This document shows, in pieces, positions 1 to 10,200 of a stretch of 64,000 nucleotides of DNA. The position numbers and the translations under genes are program-made. This DNA is from JAAXIE01 sp965204245 (GTDB taxonomy: Bacteria; Chloroflexota; Dehalococcoidia; Lucifugimonadales; JAAXIE01): NCBI GenBank assembly GCA_965204245.1, contig CBDBED010000001.1:124001-188000 (forward strand), written 5' to 3'. Within the stretch, counting starts at the first letter, position 1, and the number at the start of each line of letters is the position of its first letter. The notes beneath the pieces are model-generated. The model was not told the DNA's origin. It was given only the letters and a program-made list of their open reading frames with translations, and made no database searches.

Positions 1-1034
1 TTGTTGGCGTCGTATCTCACGATCAGCGGGTCCGTGACCGCAACCGTCACCGTTGAATCACCGCCGACCTCATGGTCGTTCTGGTCGAAGTCCCTCAGCG
101 TACCCGAGAAGGCATAGGAACCAACCTCGTTGGGGGCAGTGACAGAGTAGGTGAAGGACATCTCCCCAAAAAGAGCGAACTTGATTGTCTGGCCCGTGAC
201 GGTCACCTGAATGTCGGGAAGGCTGCTGGATACGTAAGTGAACCCCGCAGGCAGCGTTTCCGTGACTCCTCCGCCGGACCCGTAGTTGTCAGCACTGATT
301 GTGACCGTCACCTGGCCGCCCGGGACCACCGGGACCGGGGAGAAGGATCGGTGGGCGACCGTGCAGAACGGTAGCTCCAACTCGGTATAGTCGTTGGATG
401 GCACACGCTTCAGTGCCGCTGGGATGCACCCGGTTAGTTGGTTGCCTTGAAGGAATAGTGAGGTGAGGTTGGTGAGGTTGCCTAGCTCCGTAGGTATTTC
501 CCCGGTCAGCTGGTTGTTCTGGAGGTACAGTACTTGTAAGTTGGCGAGACGGCCTAGCTCGCCCGGTATTTCGCCTCTCAGCTGGTTGGTTCGGAGGGAT
601 AGCCGCCTTAGTTGGGTGAGGCTACCCAATTCAGCAGGTATCTCCCCCTTCAATTGATTTTGAGGAAGAGTCAGCCCATTGACACGCCCGTCAGCATCAG
701 TCGCGACGCCGTGCCATTCCCTAACTAGGTCGTCGCCCAGCCAGTTGTCGTTGTTCGTCCAGTTGTCGCCGTCAGTTGCGCTGTGGACCTGGACCAACAC
801 GGCGCGATCCTCCTGCGAGTCCGCTAGGGCACAAGAACTGCCATATACGAAGGAAATGTCTTCTAGCCAATTCTGAAATGCGTCATCGATCGGCGCACAA
901 AGGCCAGGGTTGTTGTAGTAACTGAAGTACCGCAGCCTGCTCAGTCCTGACAGGGTCTGAGGGAGCACTCCAGACAACCGGTTGTTATTCAGCCGTAAAA
1001 CGTCCAGGTTGATCAGGCTGCCCAGTTCTCTAGG
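1..1034 (-). CDS. C-terminal part of surface subtilase: LRRs plus DUF11-like module (partial, frameshifted)
   Basis: The minus strand is open from about 1034 to the window edge but has no start of its own; it continues the gene whose 5' end is at 4708. Reading from 1034, the translation gives one LRR (LNNNRLSG), a Cys-containing cap (NNPGLCAP), then a second LRR N-cap resembling the one at 2.1 kb (DNWTNNDNW followed by WHGV). Four plant-type LRRs follow (NQLKGEIP, NQLRGEIP, NQLTGEIP, NQLTGCIP), and last a DUF11-like beta-sandwich module beginning HRSFSPVPVVPGGQ and containing GGGVTETLPAGFTY. That module is the same type as the tandem modules of the protein at 7234-10446. It joins the upstream LRR block if one extra G is removed near 1035-1036 and another at 1104-1106. 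It is probably extracellular and adhesive. Its C-terminus lies outside the window. Confidence 0.75.
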
Positions 1035-2356
1035 CCATCTCCCCCGTTAACTGGTTGTATGCCAGGTCTAGGTAGGTCAGGGCTGTTAGGTCGCCCACCC
1101 AAGCCCGGAACGGGTCCGGTTAATCGGTTACTACGCAGGGATAATCGGTGTAGGTTGGCCAGGCTGGCTAACTGGGATGGTATCTCCCCGGTCAACTGGT
1201 TGGCCCATAAGTCCAGTTCTTCCAGATTGGAGAGGCTGCCCAGTTCGGTCGGGATGGTTCCAGTCAACCGGTTGGCCCCCAAATCCAGTGTTATCAGATT
1301 GGGCGAGGCTGCCCAGTTTGTCGGAATGGTCCCGGTCAACTGGTTGTAAGAGAGATCCAGCACTTCCAAGTTGGCGAGGCTAGTCAACTCGACAGGTATC
1401 GCGCCCGTCAACTGGTTGCCTGCGAGATGCAGTTCCACCATGTTGGAGAGGCTGCCCAGCCAGGTCGGAATGGTTCCAGTCAACTGGTTGTCAGAGAGAT
1501 CCAGCACTTTCAGGTTGGCGAGGCTACTCAACTCGACAGGTATCGCGCCCGCCAACTGGTTGCCTGCGAGATGCAGTTCCACCAAGTTGGAGAGGCTGCC
1601 CAGCCAGGTCGGAATGGTCCCGGTCAACTGGTTGTCAGAGAGGGACAGCACTTTCAGGTTGGCGAGGCTGCGCAGTTCGGTCGGAATCGTGCCTGTCAGC
1701 TTATTCCCCCACAGGTACAGTTCTTCCAAGTTGGAGAGGCTGCCCAGCCAGGTCGGAATGGTCCCGGTCAACTGGTTGTCAGAGAGGGACAGCACTTTCA
1801 GGTTGGCGAGGCTGCGCAGTTCGGTCGGAATCGTGCCTGTCAGCTTATTCCCCCACAGGTACAGTTCTTCCAAGTTGGCGAGACTGCCCAGCCAGGTCGG
1901 AATGGTTCCGGTCAGCTGGTTCTCGCCAAGCGCGAGAATCTGCAAGCTGGTGAGGCTTCCCAGCGATGCCGGTATCTCCCCGGTCAACTGGTTCCCCGTG
2001 AGGTTCAGGGTCGTGACGCGGCCGTCGGCGTTGGTGGTTACGCCGCGCCACTGGTCGATGTTCGCGTTGGTCAGCCAGTCGTCGTTGTTGGTCCAGTTGG
2101 CACCGCCGGTGGCGTTGTAGAGGGCGACCAGCGCTTCCCGGTCTGCGGCAGACTCCGCCTGCACCGGCATGAGGTAGGCGTAGATCTTCTCGTCGTCCCA
2201 GTCCCCCACCCACATTGTCGTGTTGTCGGACCAGATGCCTAGCGGTGACCAGTTCCCGGCGGCATCCAGAGTATTGAATTCCCTGTCAGGCTTCCGCTCC
2301 CTAGTCTCCATGTCGTAGGCGTAAATTTTGTCGTAACCGGAGTCCGCCACCCACAT
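1013..2356 (-). CDS. Leucine-rich-repeat section of the surface subtilase gene (frameshifted piece)
   Basis: This 447-codon open frame carries the end of the WSDGTTMWVAD repeat region, then an LRR N-cap (ALVALYNATGGANWTNNDDW, DQWRGV) and 13 tandem plant-type LRRs of 24 residues with the pattern LxxLxLxxNxLTGxIPxxL. Two 48-residue stretches are nearly identical. The apparent M at 2356 lies inside a WVAD repeat, so this is not a real start. The preceding codons in this frame match the repeat upstream once the GGGG at 2419-2422 is read as GGG. The last 26 residues (after RLTGPVPG) are out of frame because of an extra base in the CCC at 1104-1106. LRRs of this kind bind proteins or glycans; here they would be displayed outside the cell on the same polypeptide as the protease. 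They are read as part of one gene, 4708 down to beyond position 1. Confidence 0.8.
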   Translation of the reverse strand: MWVADSGYDKIYAYDMETRERKPDREFNTLDAAGNWSPLGIWSDNTTMWVGDWDDEKIYAYLMPVQAESAADREALVALYNATGGANWTNNDDWLTNANIDQWRGVTTNADGRVTTLNLTGNQLTGEIPASLGSLTSLQILALGENQLTGTIPTWLGSLANLEELYLWGNKLTGTIPTELRSLANLKVLSLSDNQLTGTIPTWLGSLSNLEELYLWGNKLTGTIPTELRSLANLKVLSLSDNQLTGTIPTWLGSLSNLVELHLAGNQLAGAIPVELSSLANLKVLDLSDNQLTGTIPTWLGSLSNMVELHLAGNQLTGAIPVELTSLANLEVLDLSYNQLTGTIPTNWAASPNLITLDLGANRLTGTIPTELGSLSNLEELDLWANQLTGEIPSQLASLANLHRLSLRSNRLTGPVPGLGGRPNSPDLPRPGIQPVNGGDGLENWAA

Positions 2357-2451
2357 CGTCGCACCGTCCGACCAAATGCCTTCGATACCTTCCGGGCGCG
2401 TATCCCAGGCGCCTCCCAGGGGTATCGAAGTCCTTGCCGGGGACCCGCGCC

Positions 2452-3669
2452 TTAGTCGCCATGTCGTAGGCGTAGACCTTTTCGTCGAACAAGTCCGCCA
2501 CCCACATCGTCGTACCGTCGGACCAGATGCCTCGCGGCCAAGTGTTGCCGGCGGCTTCCAGAGTATCGAAGTCCTTGCCGGATACCCGCGTCCCTGGTCG
2601 CCATGTCGTAGGCGTAGATCTTATCGTCAAGATAGTCTGCCACCCACATCGTCGTACCATCCGACCAGATGCCTCGAGGCCGAGTGTTGTCGGCGGCGTA
2701 GAGGGTGTCGAAGTCCCTGCCGGGGACCCGCGCCCTGGTCGCCATGTCGTAGGCGTAGATCTTTTCGTCATGCGAGTCCGCGACCCACATGGTCGTCCCG
2801 TCTGACCATATGCCTTCCGGGGTCTGATTTCCGGCGGCAATCAGCGTATCGAAGTCCGCCGCCGGATTGCGGGTGAAGGCGTTGGACGGCACTGGAACCG
2901 GAGACGCTGACCCGTCGGGCGGCGGGAGTTGGGCGAAGCCGTGGCCCCAGGTGTTGTTGGGGTCGGGGTTCTGGCGCTGCACCGCGAAGTCCTTCACATA
3001 GCTGGCGACCTGGGCCGGGGTGTAGTTGGGGAACCGTTGGCGCACGAGCGCCGCCATACCGGCGACGTGGGGCGCTGCCTGGCTGGTGCCGCAGAAGCCA
3101 GAGTTGTACTGGTTGAGGGGAGTCAGCGCCGTTGCGCCGCAGTCCGCGCCGACGACGTCGGGCTTGACCCGGCCGTCGGGGGTGGGGCCCCGGCTGCTGT
3201 AAGGCTCGATGGCGCGAACGTCGTCCCAGTGGGCCGCGCCCACCGCCAACATACCCGGGTTGGCGCTTTCCCCGGGATTGGTGATGCTGCCGCTCTTGGT
3301 GTGTCGCTCAATAGGATCAACTGACCAAACCAGCAACTGAATCCAGTCGGGCGCGTCGCCGCCGCGGTGCTGTATAACTATACCAAGATCATTGCTGTCC
3401 TGGCGGACCATAAATCTTAACCATTCAAATGGCACATGACCCTTTAGTCCCGACTGTTCGTTCTCACTGAATATTGACCGAATGTACTGACGAGTGGACG
3501 TGTCGTACAAGTAGAGGTCCAGATCCCGTGCTCGCTCCATTCCAACTGTCCTCCCATCGCAGCTGGACCCTATAACTCCGGCACGCTCTGACGGGTATTC
3601 GGAGAACTTCGTCATTCCCGCCGGCGAAGCTGATAACTCCATCGCCGTCCGGGTCCGAGTAGTCTCCAA
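2452..3669 (-). CDS. Subtilase catalytic C-half plus WSDGTTMWVAD repeats (frameshifted piece)
   Basis: From about 3525 downward this frame holds the second half of a peptidase S8 domain. The oxyanion/serine region FCGTSQAAPHVAG is complete, with the nucleophile Ser in GTS, preceded by SSRGPTPDGRVKPDVVG. After a Pro-rich linker come repeats of about 43 residues with the core GIWSDGTTMWVAD, D-x-KIYAYDMATR and DFDTL-x-AAGN. Five copies exist across the frames, and they look like beta-propeller blades. The first 45 or so codons (from M at 3669) are out of frame and not part of the protein. The true upstream sequence is the frame ending at 3464; the two join if one base is dropped from the CCC at 3525-3527. 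A further extra base at 2592-2594 moves the third repeat into another frame. Family and catalytic residues are clear; the substrate is unknown. Confidence 0.85.
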   Translation of the reverse strand: METTRTRTAMELSASPAGMTKFSEYPSERAGVIGSSCDGRTVGMERARDLDLYLYDTSTRQYIRSIFSENEQSGLKGHVPFEWLRFMVRQDSNDLGIVIQHRGGDAPDWIQLLVWSVDPIERHTKSGSITNPGESANPGMLAVGAAHWDDVRAIEPYSSRGPTPDGRVKPDVVGADCGATALTPLNQYNSGFCGTSQAAPHVAGMAALVRQRFPNYTPAQVASYVKDFAVQRQNPDPNNTWGHGFAQLPPPDGSASPVPVPSNAFTRNPAADFDTLIAAGNQTPEGIWSDGTTMWVADSHDEKIYAYDMATRARVPGRDFDTLYAADNTRPRGIWSDGTTMWVADYLDDKIYAYDMATRDAGIRQGLRYSGSRRQHLAARHLVRRYDDVGGGLVRRKGLRLRHGD

Positions 3670-4708
3670 ACCAGGTTTCCTGGGCGTTGTTGCCCGCCGC
3701 GTTGACCCACAGGGCGTCGCCTGCCACGGCCTGGTCCACCGTGTTCAGGGGGCTGACGCTAAGTGGACTTGTCCCGTCGCCAGGGCCATCAAAGGTCCAG
3801 CTCACCGAGTAGTTGATCACAGCTACGCCTTGCGAGACCATCCAGTCGGCGGCGTCCCGGAGGTCTCCCTTAGACTGCGGTTTGGCGATGTACAGGGACA
3901 CCTCCGGGGCTATGTCAATGACTGACTCGGCAACTATCGTGCCATGTTCCGCGCCGCGGACGGCCCGGCGCCGAACGGCGTCAAGACATTCCGGGAAGCG
4001 AGCGGTCACCTGGTCGACCGCCTCACAGTCGGCTAGGTTGGTGGTGAATCTGCCCAACTCCGTGTAACATCTGGCCTGGACCGTCGCCGGCAGCTCGGTT
4101 CCTAGAAGCCTGGTCAAACCCCTGAATCCGACGTCGATTATCCCCACCTTGATGCCCTGGCCAGTGTATCCGGCCTGGTTCCAGGCCGCCGAAAGGTGCG
4201 CAGCGGGGCCGTGGCCGACAACTCGCTGGGTGGTCTGCGCCGGTTGCGGCGGCACGATCTCCTGCACCCGGATCACGCCGGGACGTTCTGATACCAGGCC
4301 CAGCAGGGTCACCGGCACGTAGGCTTCGATATAGTCCTCGCCCACATTGCGCGTATCGCCGCCGTTGTCTTCCAGGAAACTCACCACGTCATCGACGCTA
4401 CCGCGCACATAAATGGTCACGGCCACCGAGGTTCCTCTGCGAATTGGGGAGTTCTCAGCCGCGCTCTCTGCCGTGGTTTCCTGCGCCTCGACGCTGGCCA
4501 CCATCCGGTCGAGATGGGAGCCCAAGTTGGGGTACTTCAGGCCCGTCTTCTCCAACAGAGGCAGGGCCTGTTCGTGTCCCTCGTCTGTGTCCTTTTTCCC
4601 GCTCTCGTCACCGTCGGCGAAAACGCCGGGCGCGGCCACCAGGAGGGCAATGGCCAGGATTCCCAAGACGGTGACTGCCGTTGCTCCAAACAAGCCCTTG
4701 CGGCGCAT
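3464..4708 (-). CDS. Surface subtilase (peptidase S8), signal, prodomain and catalytic N-half
   Basis: The start at 4708 has a purine-rich ribosome site just upstream (GGAGGGGAAGG on the coding strand) and gives an N-terminal signal segment (residues 1-31, hydrophobic core ILAIALLVAAPG). Residues about 55-155 form a prodomain (LKYPNLGSHLDRMV through RPGVIRVQEIVPP). The subtilase domain follows: catalytic Asp192 in KVGIIDVGFRG, His255 in GAEHGTIVAES, and the oxyanion Asn340 in NAAGNN. The Ser is encoded in the next frame (GTSQAAP near 3.1 kb). The last 20 residues after about 3527 are frameshifted. As one gene this would be a secreted, surface-bound serine protease of more than 1500 residues carrying propeller-like, LRR and DUF11 modules. 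It lies 92 bp downstream of a gene for a free copy of the prodomain, probably in the same operon. Confidence 0.88.
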   Translation of the reverse strand: MRRKGLFGATAVTVLGILAIALLVAAPGVFADGDESGKKDTDEGHEQALPLLEKTGLKYPNLGSHLDRMVASVEAQETTAESAAENSPIRRGTSVAVTIYVRGSVDDVVSFLEDNGGDTRNVGEDYIEAYVPVTLLGLVSERPGVIRVQEIVPPQPAQTTQRVVGHGPAAHLSAAWNQAGYTGQGIKVGIIDVGFRGLTRLLGTELPATVQARCYTELGRFTTNLADCEAVDQVTARFPECLDAVRRRAVRGAEHGTIVAESVIDIAPEVSLYIAKPQSKGDLRDAADWMVSQGVAVINYSVSWTFDGPGDGTSPLSVSPLNTVDQAVAGDALWVNAAGNNAQETWFGDYSDPDGDGVISFAGGNDEVLRIPVRACRSYRVQLRWEDSWNGASTGSGPLLVRHVHSSVHSVNIQ

Positions 4709-4800
4709 TGACCTTCCCCTCCCTTAAATGTGACCTGTCATGGCTGTTTCGGGGATAAATGAAGAGTGGTGACAACGGCCATCCGGTTTTCCCGGTTGTG

Positions 4801-5530
4801 TCATGTCCCAGTTCCGGGCGGAGCGGGACCCCCAGGCGTCCAAACTAGCCCGCTCCCTTCAGGCTCCGGCGGGACGATCTCCCGCACCCGGGTCACGCCG
4901 GGACGTTCCGAGAGTGGCCCAAGCAGAGCCACTGGCACGTAGGCTTCGACGTAGTCCTCGCCCACGTTTCGCGGGTCGCCGCCGTTGTCTTTCAGGAAGC
5001 TGACCAAGTCATCCACGTTGCCGGACAGGTAGATGGTCACCGCCACGAATTCCCCGGAATGCACCGAGGTATCCGCCACAGCTTCCGCGGCCGTGGCCTT
5101 TCCTCCCTCTACGTTGGCCACCAGGAGGTCAAGTCGGGACCCCAGGTTGGGGTACTTCTGGCTCCCCTTATCCGGGACGGACACTGCCTGGTCATCACCA
5201 CCAGGTTCCGTGTTCTGTGGGACGGGGCTGGGAGTCTCCAGCACCGGAGCGCCGGTCGTGGTAGGGGTTGCCACGGTTTCTTGAGGGGTGGGCATAGGTG
5301 CGCTGGTGGCGGTGGGGCGATGTAGTAGACGCGTCTCCAGCGGTTTGGAGAGGCGTCTGAGCAGGCTCAACAAAGGGAGTGCCGGTAGACCCCAGCGGCG
5401 TCGGCGTAGCCGGAGCGGCTGCAGAGGCACAGGCCAAGGCCAGGTATCCGATAACTACCAGCAACCCCAGTCGCAGGTGCAACCCCAACCGGGTTACATG
5501 ACCATGAACCCTCCGGTTCTTATAGGACAT
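4801..5530 (-). CDS. Lipoprotein made of a stand-alone subtilase prodomain (one frameshift)
   Basis: From the ATG at 5530 the protein begins with a basic stretch and a hydrophobic segment ending in a lipobox (YLALACASA), so it should be a lipoprotein. A Pro/Thr linker follows, then about 100 residues closely matching the prodomain of the neighbouring subtilase: KYPNLGSRLDLLVANVE, VAVTIYLSGNVDDLVSFLK, GGDPRNVGEDYVEAYVPV, SERPGVTRVREIVPPEPE. It then ends, with no catalytic domain. The N-terminal part and the remainder are in different frames; dropping one C from the CCCC run (GGGG at 5314-5317 on the plus strand) joins them exactly at TSPTATSAPMPTP. Subtilase prodomains act as folding chaperones and tight inhibitors of their protease, so an anchored free copy may control the protease encoded next to it. 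That role is inferred from position and similarity only. Confidence 0.75.
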
Positions 5531-5560
5531 GGCAGTTGCGTACCCCCTTTCTGTCGCCTC

Positions 5561-6453
5561 TCACCGACACAAATCGGCATGAGCGTCTAGGTGCCTTCTA
5601 AGCCCCCGAACATCAAACCTCGCTTCCCGGTCGATGTTTCCCACCCGGACATACAGTTCGTCGGATTCTTCTGAACGCCTGATGAACTCTTTGGGGGTTC
5701 GGATGCACCGTGACGTTGTAGCCACCTTGATGGGCTTTCGAAGTGGCGGTCCGCCAGCGCACGTTTACTGCCGGGTCGTTATCCCACTTCGCCAGGCCCT
5801 CCACATGGGTACCTAAACCGACGTGGCCCGAACTGTAGTCCACCCTCACTTCATGGCCGTCGGAGTCACAGATGATTTCAAGGAAGGGCGGTCGGTAGTA
5901 TGTGGACGGATTCCAGATAGCCTCTGTGGTGAGCACCGCGCGTCCATTCATTAGTCAGGGCGTCCTGTTTTCTCACTACCGTCCAGTAATAGTCTTGCGG
6001 CGCGGATTGCCCTCTGTCACCCTTTGGTCCAGCCGGTCCGGTTGGGCCCGGTTCGCCCCTCGATCCCTGCGGGCCGCGTTCCCCTTGGGGGCCGGTCTCC
6101 CCCTGAAGCCCCTGCGGACCCCGAACGCCTTGAGGCCCCGGCGCACCCTGTGGTCCTTGGGGGCCGACCTCACCCTGCTCACCAGACGGACCCTCAATCC
6201 CTTGATCTCCTTGCGGGCCTGGGATTCCCGTGGCTGGCCCTTGCTCTCCGGCTGGCCCTTGCTCTCCGGCTGGGCCGGTTAGTCCTTGCTCTCCCTGAGG
6301 CCCGGCTGACCCTCGCTCTCCGGCTGGCCCTTGCTCTCCCTGAGGCCCTTGGGGGCCCGGCGGACCTTGAGGCCCGATGGGACCCGCACACGCCAGTAGC
6401 ATCATCACCACCATGGCAGATGCCAGTCCACTCAAGACATATCGCGTTCTCAA
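5561..6453 (-). CDS. Collagen-like lipoprotein (two frameshifts)
   Basis: I place the start at the TTG at 6453, which follows a GGAGG and gives a short basic N-terminus, a hydrophobic stretch and a lipobox (MMLLACAGP). About 45 Gly-X-Y triplets follow (GPQGPPGPQG, GEQGPAGERG and similar), then a small non-collagen C-terminal domain (YYWTVVRKQDALTNEW, AIWNPSTYYRPPFLEI, DELYVRVGNID). Single extra bases at 5936-5937 and in the GGGGG at 5693-5697 break the C-domain; reading through them ends at the TGA at 5561. The protein would be a lipid-anchored triple-helical stalk with a C-terminal head. The same N-terminal design (lipobox, then AGP-GP) recurs in the collagen-trypsin protein at 61073, so they are related in architecture. 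The ligand is unknown. An in-frame ATG further upstream (6525) lacks a ribosome site and would put charged residues before the signal. Confidence 0.75.
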
Positions 6454-6607
6454 GATCGCCTCCCTACATGAAGTAGTCTGCGCATTGCGAGCTATCGTCC
6501 ACACGCACAGCGGCAAGAGGAGCACTTTGCCCAGATCCCATTAGCGGTGCGTGGTAGGGTTAGTTGTCACGCTGGAAGCAAACGGAGCTCAACCGGGCAC
6601 CCTGAAC

Positions 6608-7064
6608 TTATGGCTGACAGTAGCCACACCTCCGCATGGCCTCCCAGCCCTCGGTCCGGGCCGCCCGCTCAGCGTCCTCCTTGGTCGTGAGGCCGTCTAT
6701 GTACCACCCTGTCGCCTTGACAACGAGGGAACGAAATCTCCCTGACATCCGCACCTGCCGGCACCCAGCTCCGATGTATGGTCGCCGACCTGAGCATCCG
6801 GTTCTTGTAGATGGTGTAGCCTGCCTGTTCGTCTACCTCGACCGTCGGCTTCAGGGCATTGCACCGCCAGCAGAGCCCGTCGTCGTGCCTCTCGTACCAA
6901 CGGAGTTGCCTGCCGCACCCGCCCTTGCATCGCACCACGGAAGCATATGAGCAGGCACGGCACCGCTTGAGCCTATGGGGTTGCTCAAACCCCTGCGGCG
7001 TGGCGTAGGTCAGGCCGACCAACGGCAGCCCGCAGGCCGTCTCCCTGGACGCAGGGCATAACAA
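6608..7064 (-). CDS. Small zinc-ribbon protein (one frameshift)
   Basis: From a TTG at 7064 the protein has pairs of cysteines typical of tandem zinc ribbons: CRAC, CKGGCG and LCWRCN within 40 residues. A basic middle section follows (TIYKNRMLRSATIHRSW). The frame after DVR is shifted; removing one G from the GGG run (CCC at 6740-6742 on the plus strand) continues as LVVKATGWYIDGLTTKEDAE and ends with a further CGYC motif at the TAA at 6608. The continuation is acidic and helical and makes a more natural end than the Arg/His-rich out-of-frame tail. Function is not recognised; it could bind nucleic acid or simply be a metal-stabilised module. No neighbour gives a clear hint. Confidence 0.5.
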
Positions 7065-7181
7065 GATGCAGTTCTATTTCCGTCTTTTCTTCATTCATCA
7101 TTGGTCTCACTGGCAACCTCCTGTGGGGCGGGCTCGTGAAGGGAGACATCCGCCTCTCCGGTAAGACACCGTGCTAAAGGC

Positions 7182-7212
7182 AGAGGGCGGGGGTTGTCCC
7201 CGCCCTCTTTTT
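7182..7212. terminator. Intrinsic terminator, probably bidirectional
   Basis: The stem AGAGGGCGGGG pairs with CCCCGCCCTCT over a short loop and runs into five T on the plus strand. It lies just beyond the stop of the minus-strand surface protein at 7234, where the minus-strand copy of the hairpin would end that transcript. Confidence 0.75.
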
Positions 7213-7233
7213 CTCCTCAATCGGCAGTCCGGC

Positions 7234-10200
7234 CTACCTTCGCTGCATCGTCCACCAGAGGAAGGCGCCAACCACCGCAGCAGCTATGAGCAACCCTATG
7301 ATCAGCCATAGCCACCAGGGAACGCCTCCATCCTCTTCCGGCTCCACGGGCGGGACCGGCGTGGGCGTCGGTGCCGCGGTGGGGGTGGGCGCCGGTGTCG
7401 CGGTTGCTTCGGGAGTGGGCGGTACAGCTGTCGGAGTGGCCGTCGGCGGTACCGGCGTAGCAGTGGGCACAGCCGTGGGCGTGGCCGGTACCGGCGTCGG
7501 TGTAGGTGCCGGCGTAGGAGTGGCTGGCACAGGTGTCGGCGTGGGTTCAGGCGTAGCCGGTACCGGTGTCGCTGTTGGCGTCGGCGTCGGCGGTGGTTGC
7601 CGCGGCTCTCTTACCCTCACGCTGGCCTCGCCTCCTATCGCATGGTCATTGCCCTGGGCGTCCTTCAAGATGCCGGAGAAATCATGAGTTCCCGGTACGT
7701 CGGACGCGGTGACTGTGTAGGAAAAGGCCAGATCTCCCTGCACCGAGAACGTGACTTTCTGCCCCTCCACCTGTACGAAGGCGGCGTCAACGCTGCTCTC
7801 CTCAAAGGCGAAGCCAGCGGGAAGGGTCTCCGTGACCATACCTACACCGCCGTAGTTGGCCAGAGCGATGACCACGTTGAACTCCTGCTCCGGCTCTACC
7901 GACGGCTCGGAGAAGGACCTGCTGACCGTCGGCTCCAGCACAGGGACTGGAGTTGGCGTGGGTGTGGGCGTTGGCGTTGGTGTGGGAGTCGGTGTAGGCG
8001 TTGGCGCGGCAGGCACCTTGCTGGCGACCGCTGCCTCCGCCTCCTTGTTGCGCCCGTGGCCGTCGTCATAGGCTGCGTTCGCCCGCAGGTACGAACCCTC
8101 ATCGAGGGCGGTGGGCGTGTAGGTCCCAGACCTGGCCCCGGAGATGATGGCCCACGCCTCTTGGTCGGAGGAGCGTTCCCAGCGCCAGTTCTGGATGTTC
8201 ACGCTGCCGTCCGGGTCGGTCAGGGTTGCGGTCATCTGGACGCCGACTTCGGGCGTCTCCGGCGTGATGGTGACCACGCCGGGCTCGTCCACGTTGGTCA
8301 CCGTGATGCTGACCGCGATCGTGTCGCGCCTGTTGCCGGGGTCGCTGACCCGGGCGGTGAAGGTGTAGGAACTCTTGGACTCGAAATCAAGGGCCGTGCC
8401 CTGGCCCACGGAGATTTGCCCGGTGCTCCCGTCGATACTGAACCGGGCAGCATCCCCGCCGGTGATGCTGTAGGTCAGCCGGTCCCTGTCGGGGTCGGTG
8501 GCGGTGACGCGGTCCCCGACGGCCGTGCCAGCAGGCGAGTTCTCAGCAATCGAGCGCGATGCACTGGTTCCCTCGTCAAAGGATGGGGCGCGGTTTGTGG
8601 GCGCGGGTGCCCCGCCGCCTCCACCGCCTCCAGTGCTTGGAGTACGGACAGTTATGCTGGAGGCCCCGCCTATGCTTGTCTCGGCCCTGTCACTGTCTCG
8701 CAGGACTCCTGAGAATGTATAGGGGCCTGTTGTGCTGGGAGCAGTGACGGTGTAGGTGAAGCGGTCATCCCCTTGCAGGGTGAACTTCACCACCTGCCCG
8801 CCGCTGGCATCCACTTGGCTTGCGTCGAGGCTGGATGATTGGTAGGTGAACCCTGCGGGCAGCGTCTCCGTCACCCTTCCGAATCCCCCGTAGTTGCCGA
8901 GAGTGATAGCGACCGTGACGCGTGCGCTAGGCGATACCCGAGGCGGGAAGGAGCGCGAGGCCGGCCCAACTGGGGCTTGCACTTTTATGCTGGCAGCACC
9001 GCCGACGGTGTGGTTGTTCCGGTCGGAGTCCCTCAATTCACCGGAAAAGGTGTAGGAGTCTGCCGTGCTGGGGGCAGTGACGGTGTAGGTGAAAGACGAG
9101 TCACTCTGGAGGGTGAAACTGACCTCCTGCCCGCCGCTGACATCCACTTGGCTGTCCTCTAGGCTGGATGAGATGTAGGTGAACCCGTCGGGCAACCTCT
9201 CCGTCACCCTTCCGAATCCTCCGTAATTGACCACGGCTATGGTGACCGTCACGTCCGCGCCGAGATCCACCGAATCGTTGGAGAACGACCGCGTCGCGCC
9301 GGGGCCGGCTGGTGCGGCTCTGACATTGACGCTGGAAGCACCTCCTACGGGATGGTTGGCCCGGTCAGAGTCCGTCAGTTCACCGGAAAAGGTGTAGGAT
9401 TGTGCCGTGCTGGGAGTGGGAGCGGTGGCGACGTAGGTGAAGGACGTGTCACTCTGGAGGGTGAAATTGACCGTCTGCCCGCCACTGGCATCCACTTGGC
9501 TGTCTTCTAGGCTGGATGACTTGTAGGTGAACCCCGCAGGCAACGTCTCCGCGACGCGCCCGAAACCTCCATAGTTGTTTGCGCTGATGGTGACCGTCAC
9601 GTCCGCCCCAGCGTCTACCGTTGTCGCGGAAAAGGAGCGTGTGGCCCTGGCGCTAGGCCCAGCCGCCATAGCCCGAACGGTGACGCTGGTAGCACCGCCG
9701 ACGTCATGGTTGGTCCGGTCCGAGTCCCTCAGTTGACCGGAAAAAGTGTGGGGGCCTGCCATACTGGAAGCAGTGACGATGTAGGTGAACGATGAGTCCC
9801 CCTGGAGGGTGAACTTGACCACCTGACCGCCGCTGGCATCCACTTGGCTGTCGTCCAAGCTGGATGACTTGTAGGCGAATCCTGTGGGCAACGTCTCCGT
9901 CACCCTTCCGAATCCCCCGTAATTGGCCACGGTTATAGCGACCATCACGTCCTCGCCAGCATCTATCGTCGCCGGGGAAAAGGAGCGTGTGGCCCTGGCG
10001 GTAGGCCCAGTCACCGGAGCCCGAACGGTGACCCTGGTAGGCCCGCCGACGGTGGGCCGGGGGGTCGTCCGCATGGAGTCCGTCAGTTCACCGGAAAAGG
10101 TGTGGGGACCGGTCGTGCTGGGAGCAGTGGCGACATAGGTGAACGATGACTCCCCCTGGAGGGTGAACTTGACCACCTGCCCGCCGCTGGCATCCACTTG

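Noticed and set aside
1371..2242. Long plus-strand frames opposite the LRR region
   Set aside because: They mirror the 72-base LRR periodicity antisense; the minus strand carries the recognisable LRRs.
1104..5317. Programmed frameshifting or phase variation to explain the broken surface genes
   Set aside because: Runs are only 2-5 bases, several shifts occur in one gene and lack slippery-site context; insertion errors are simpler.
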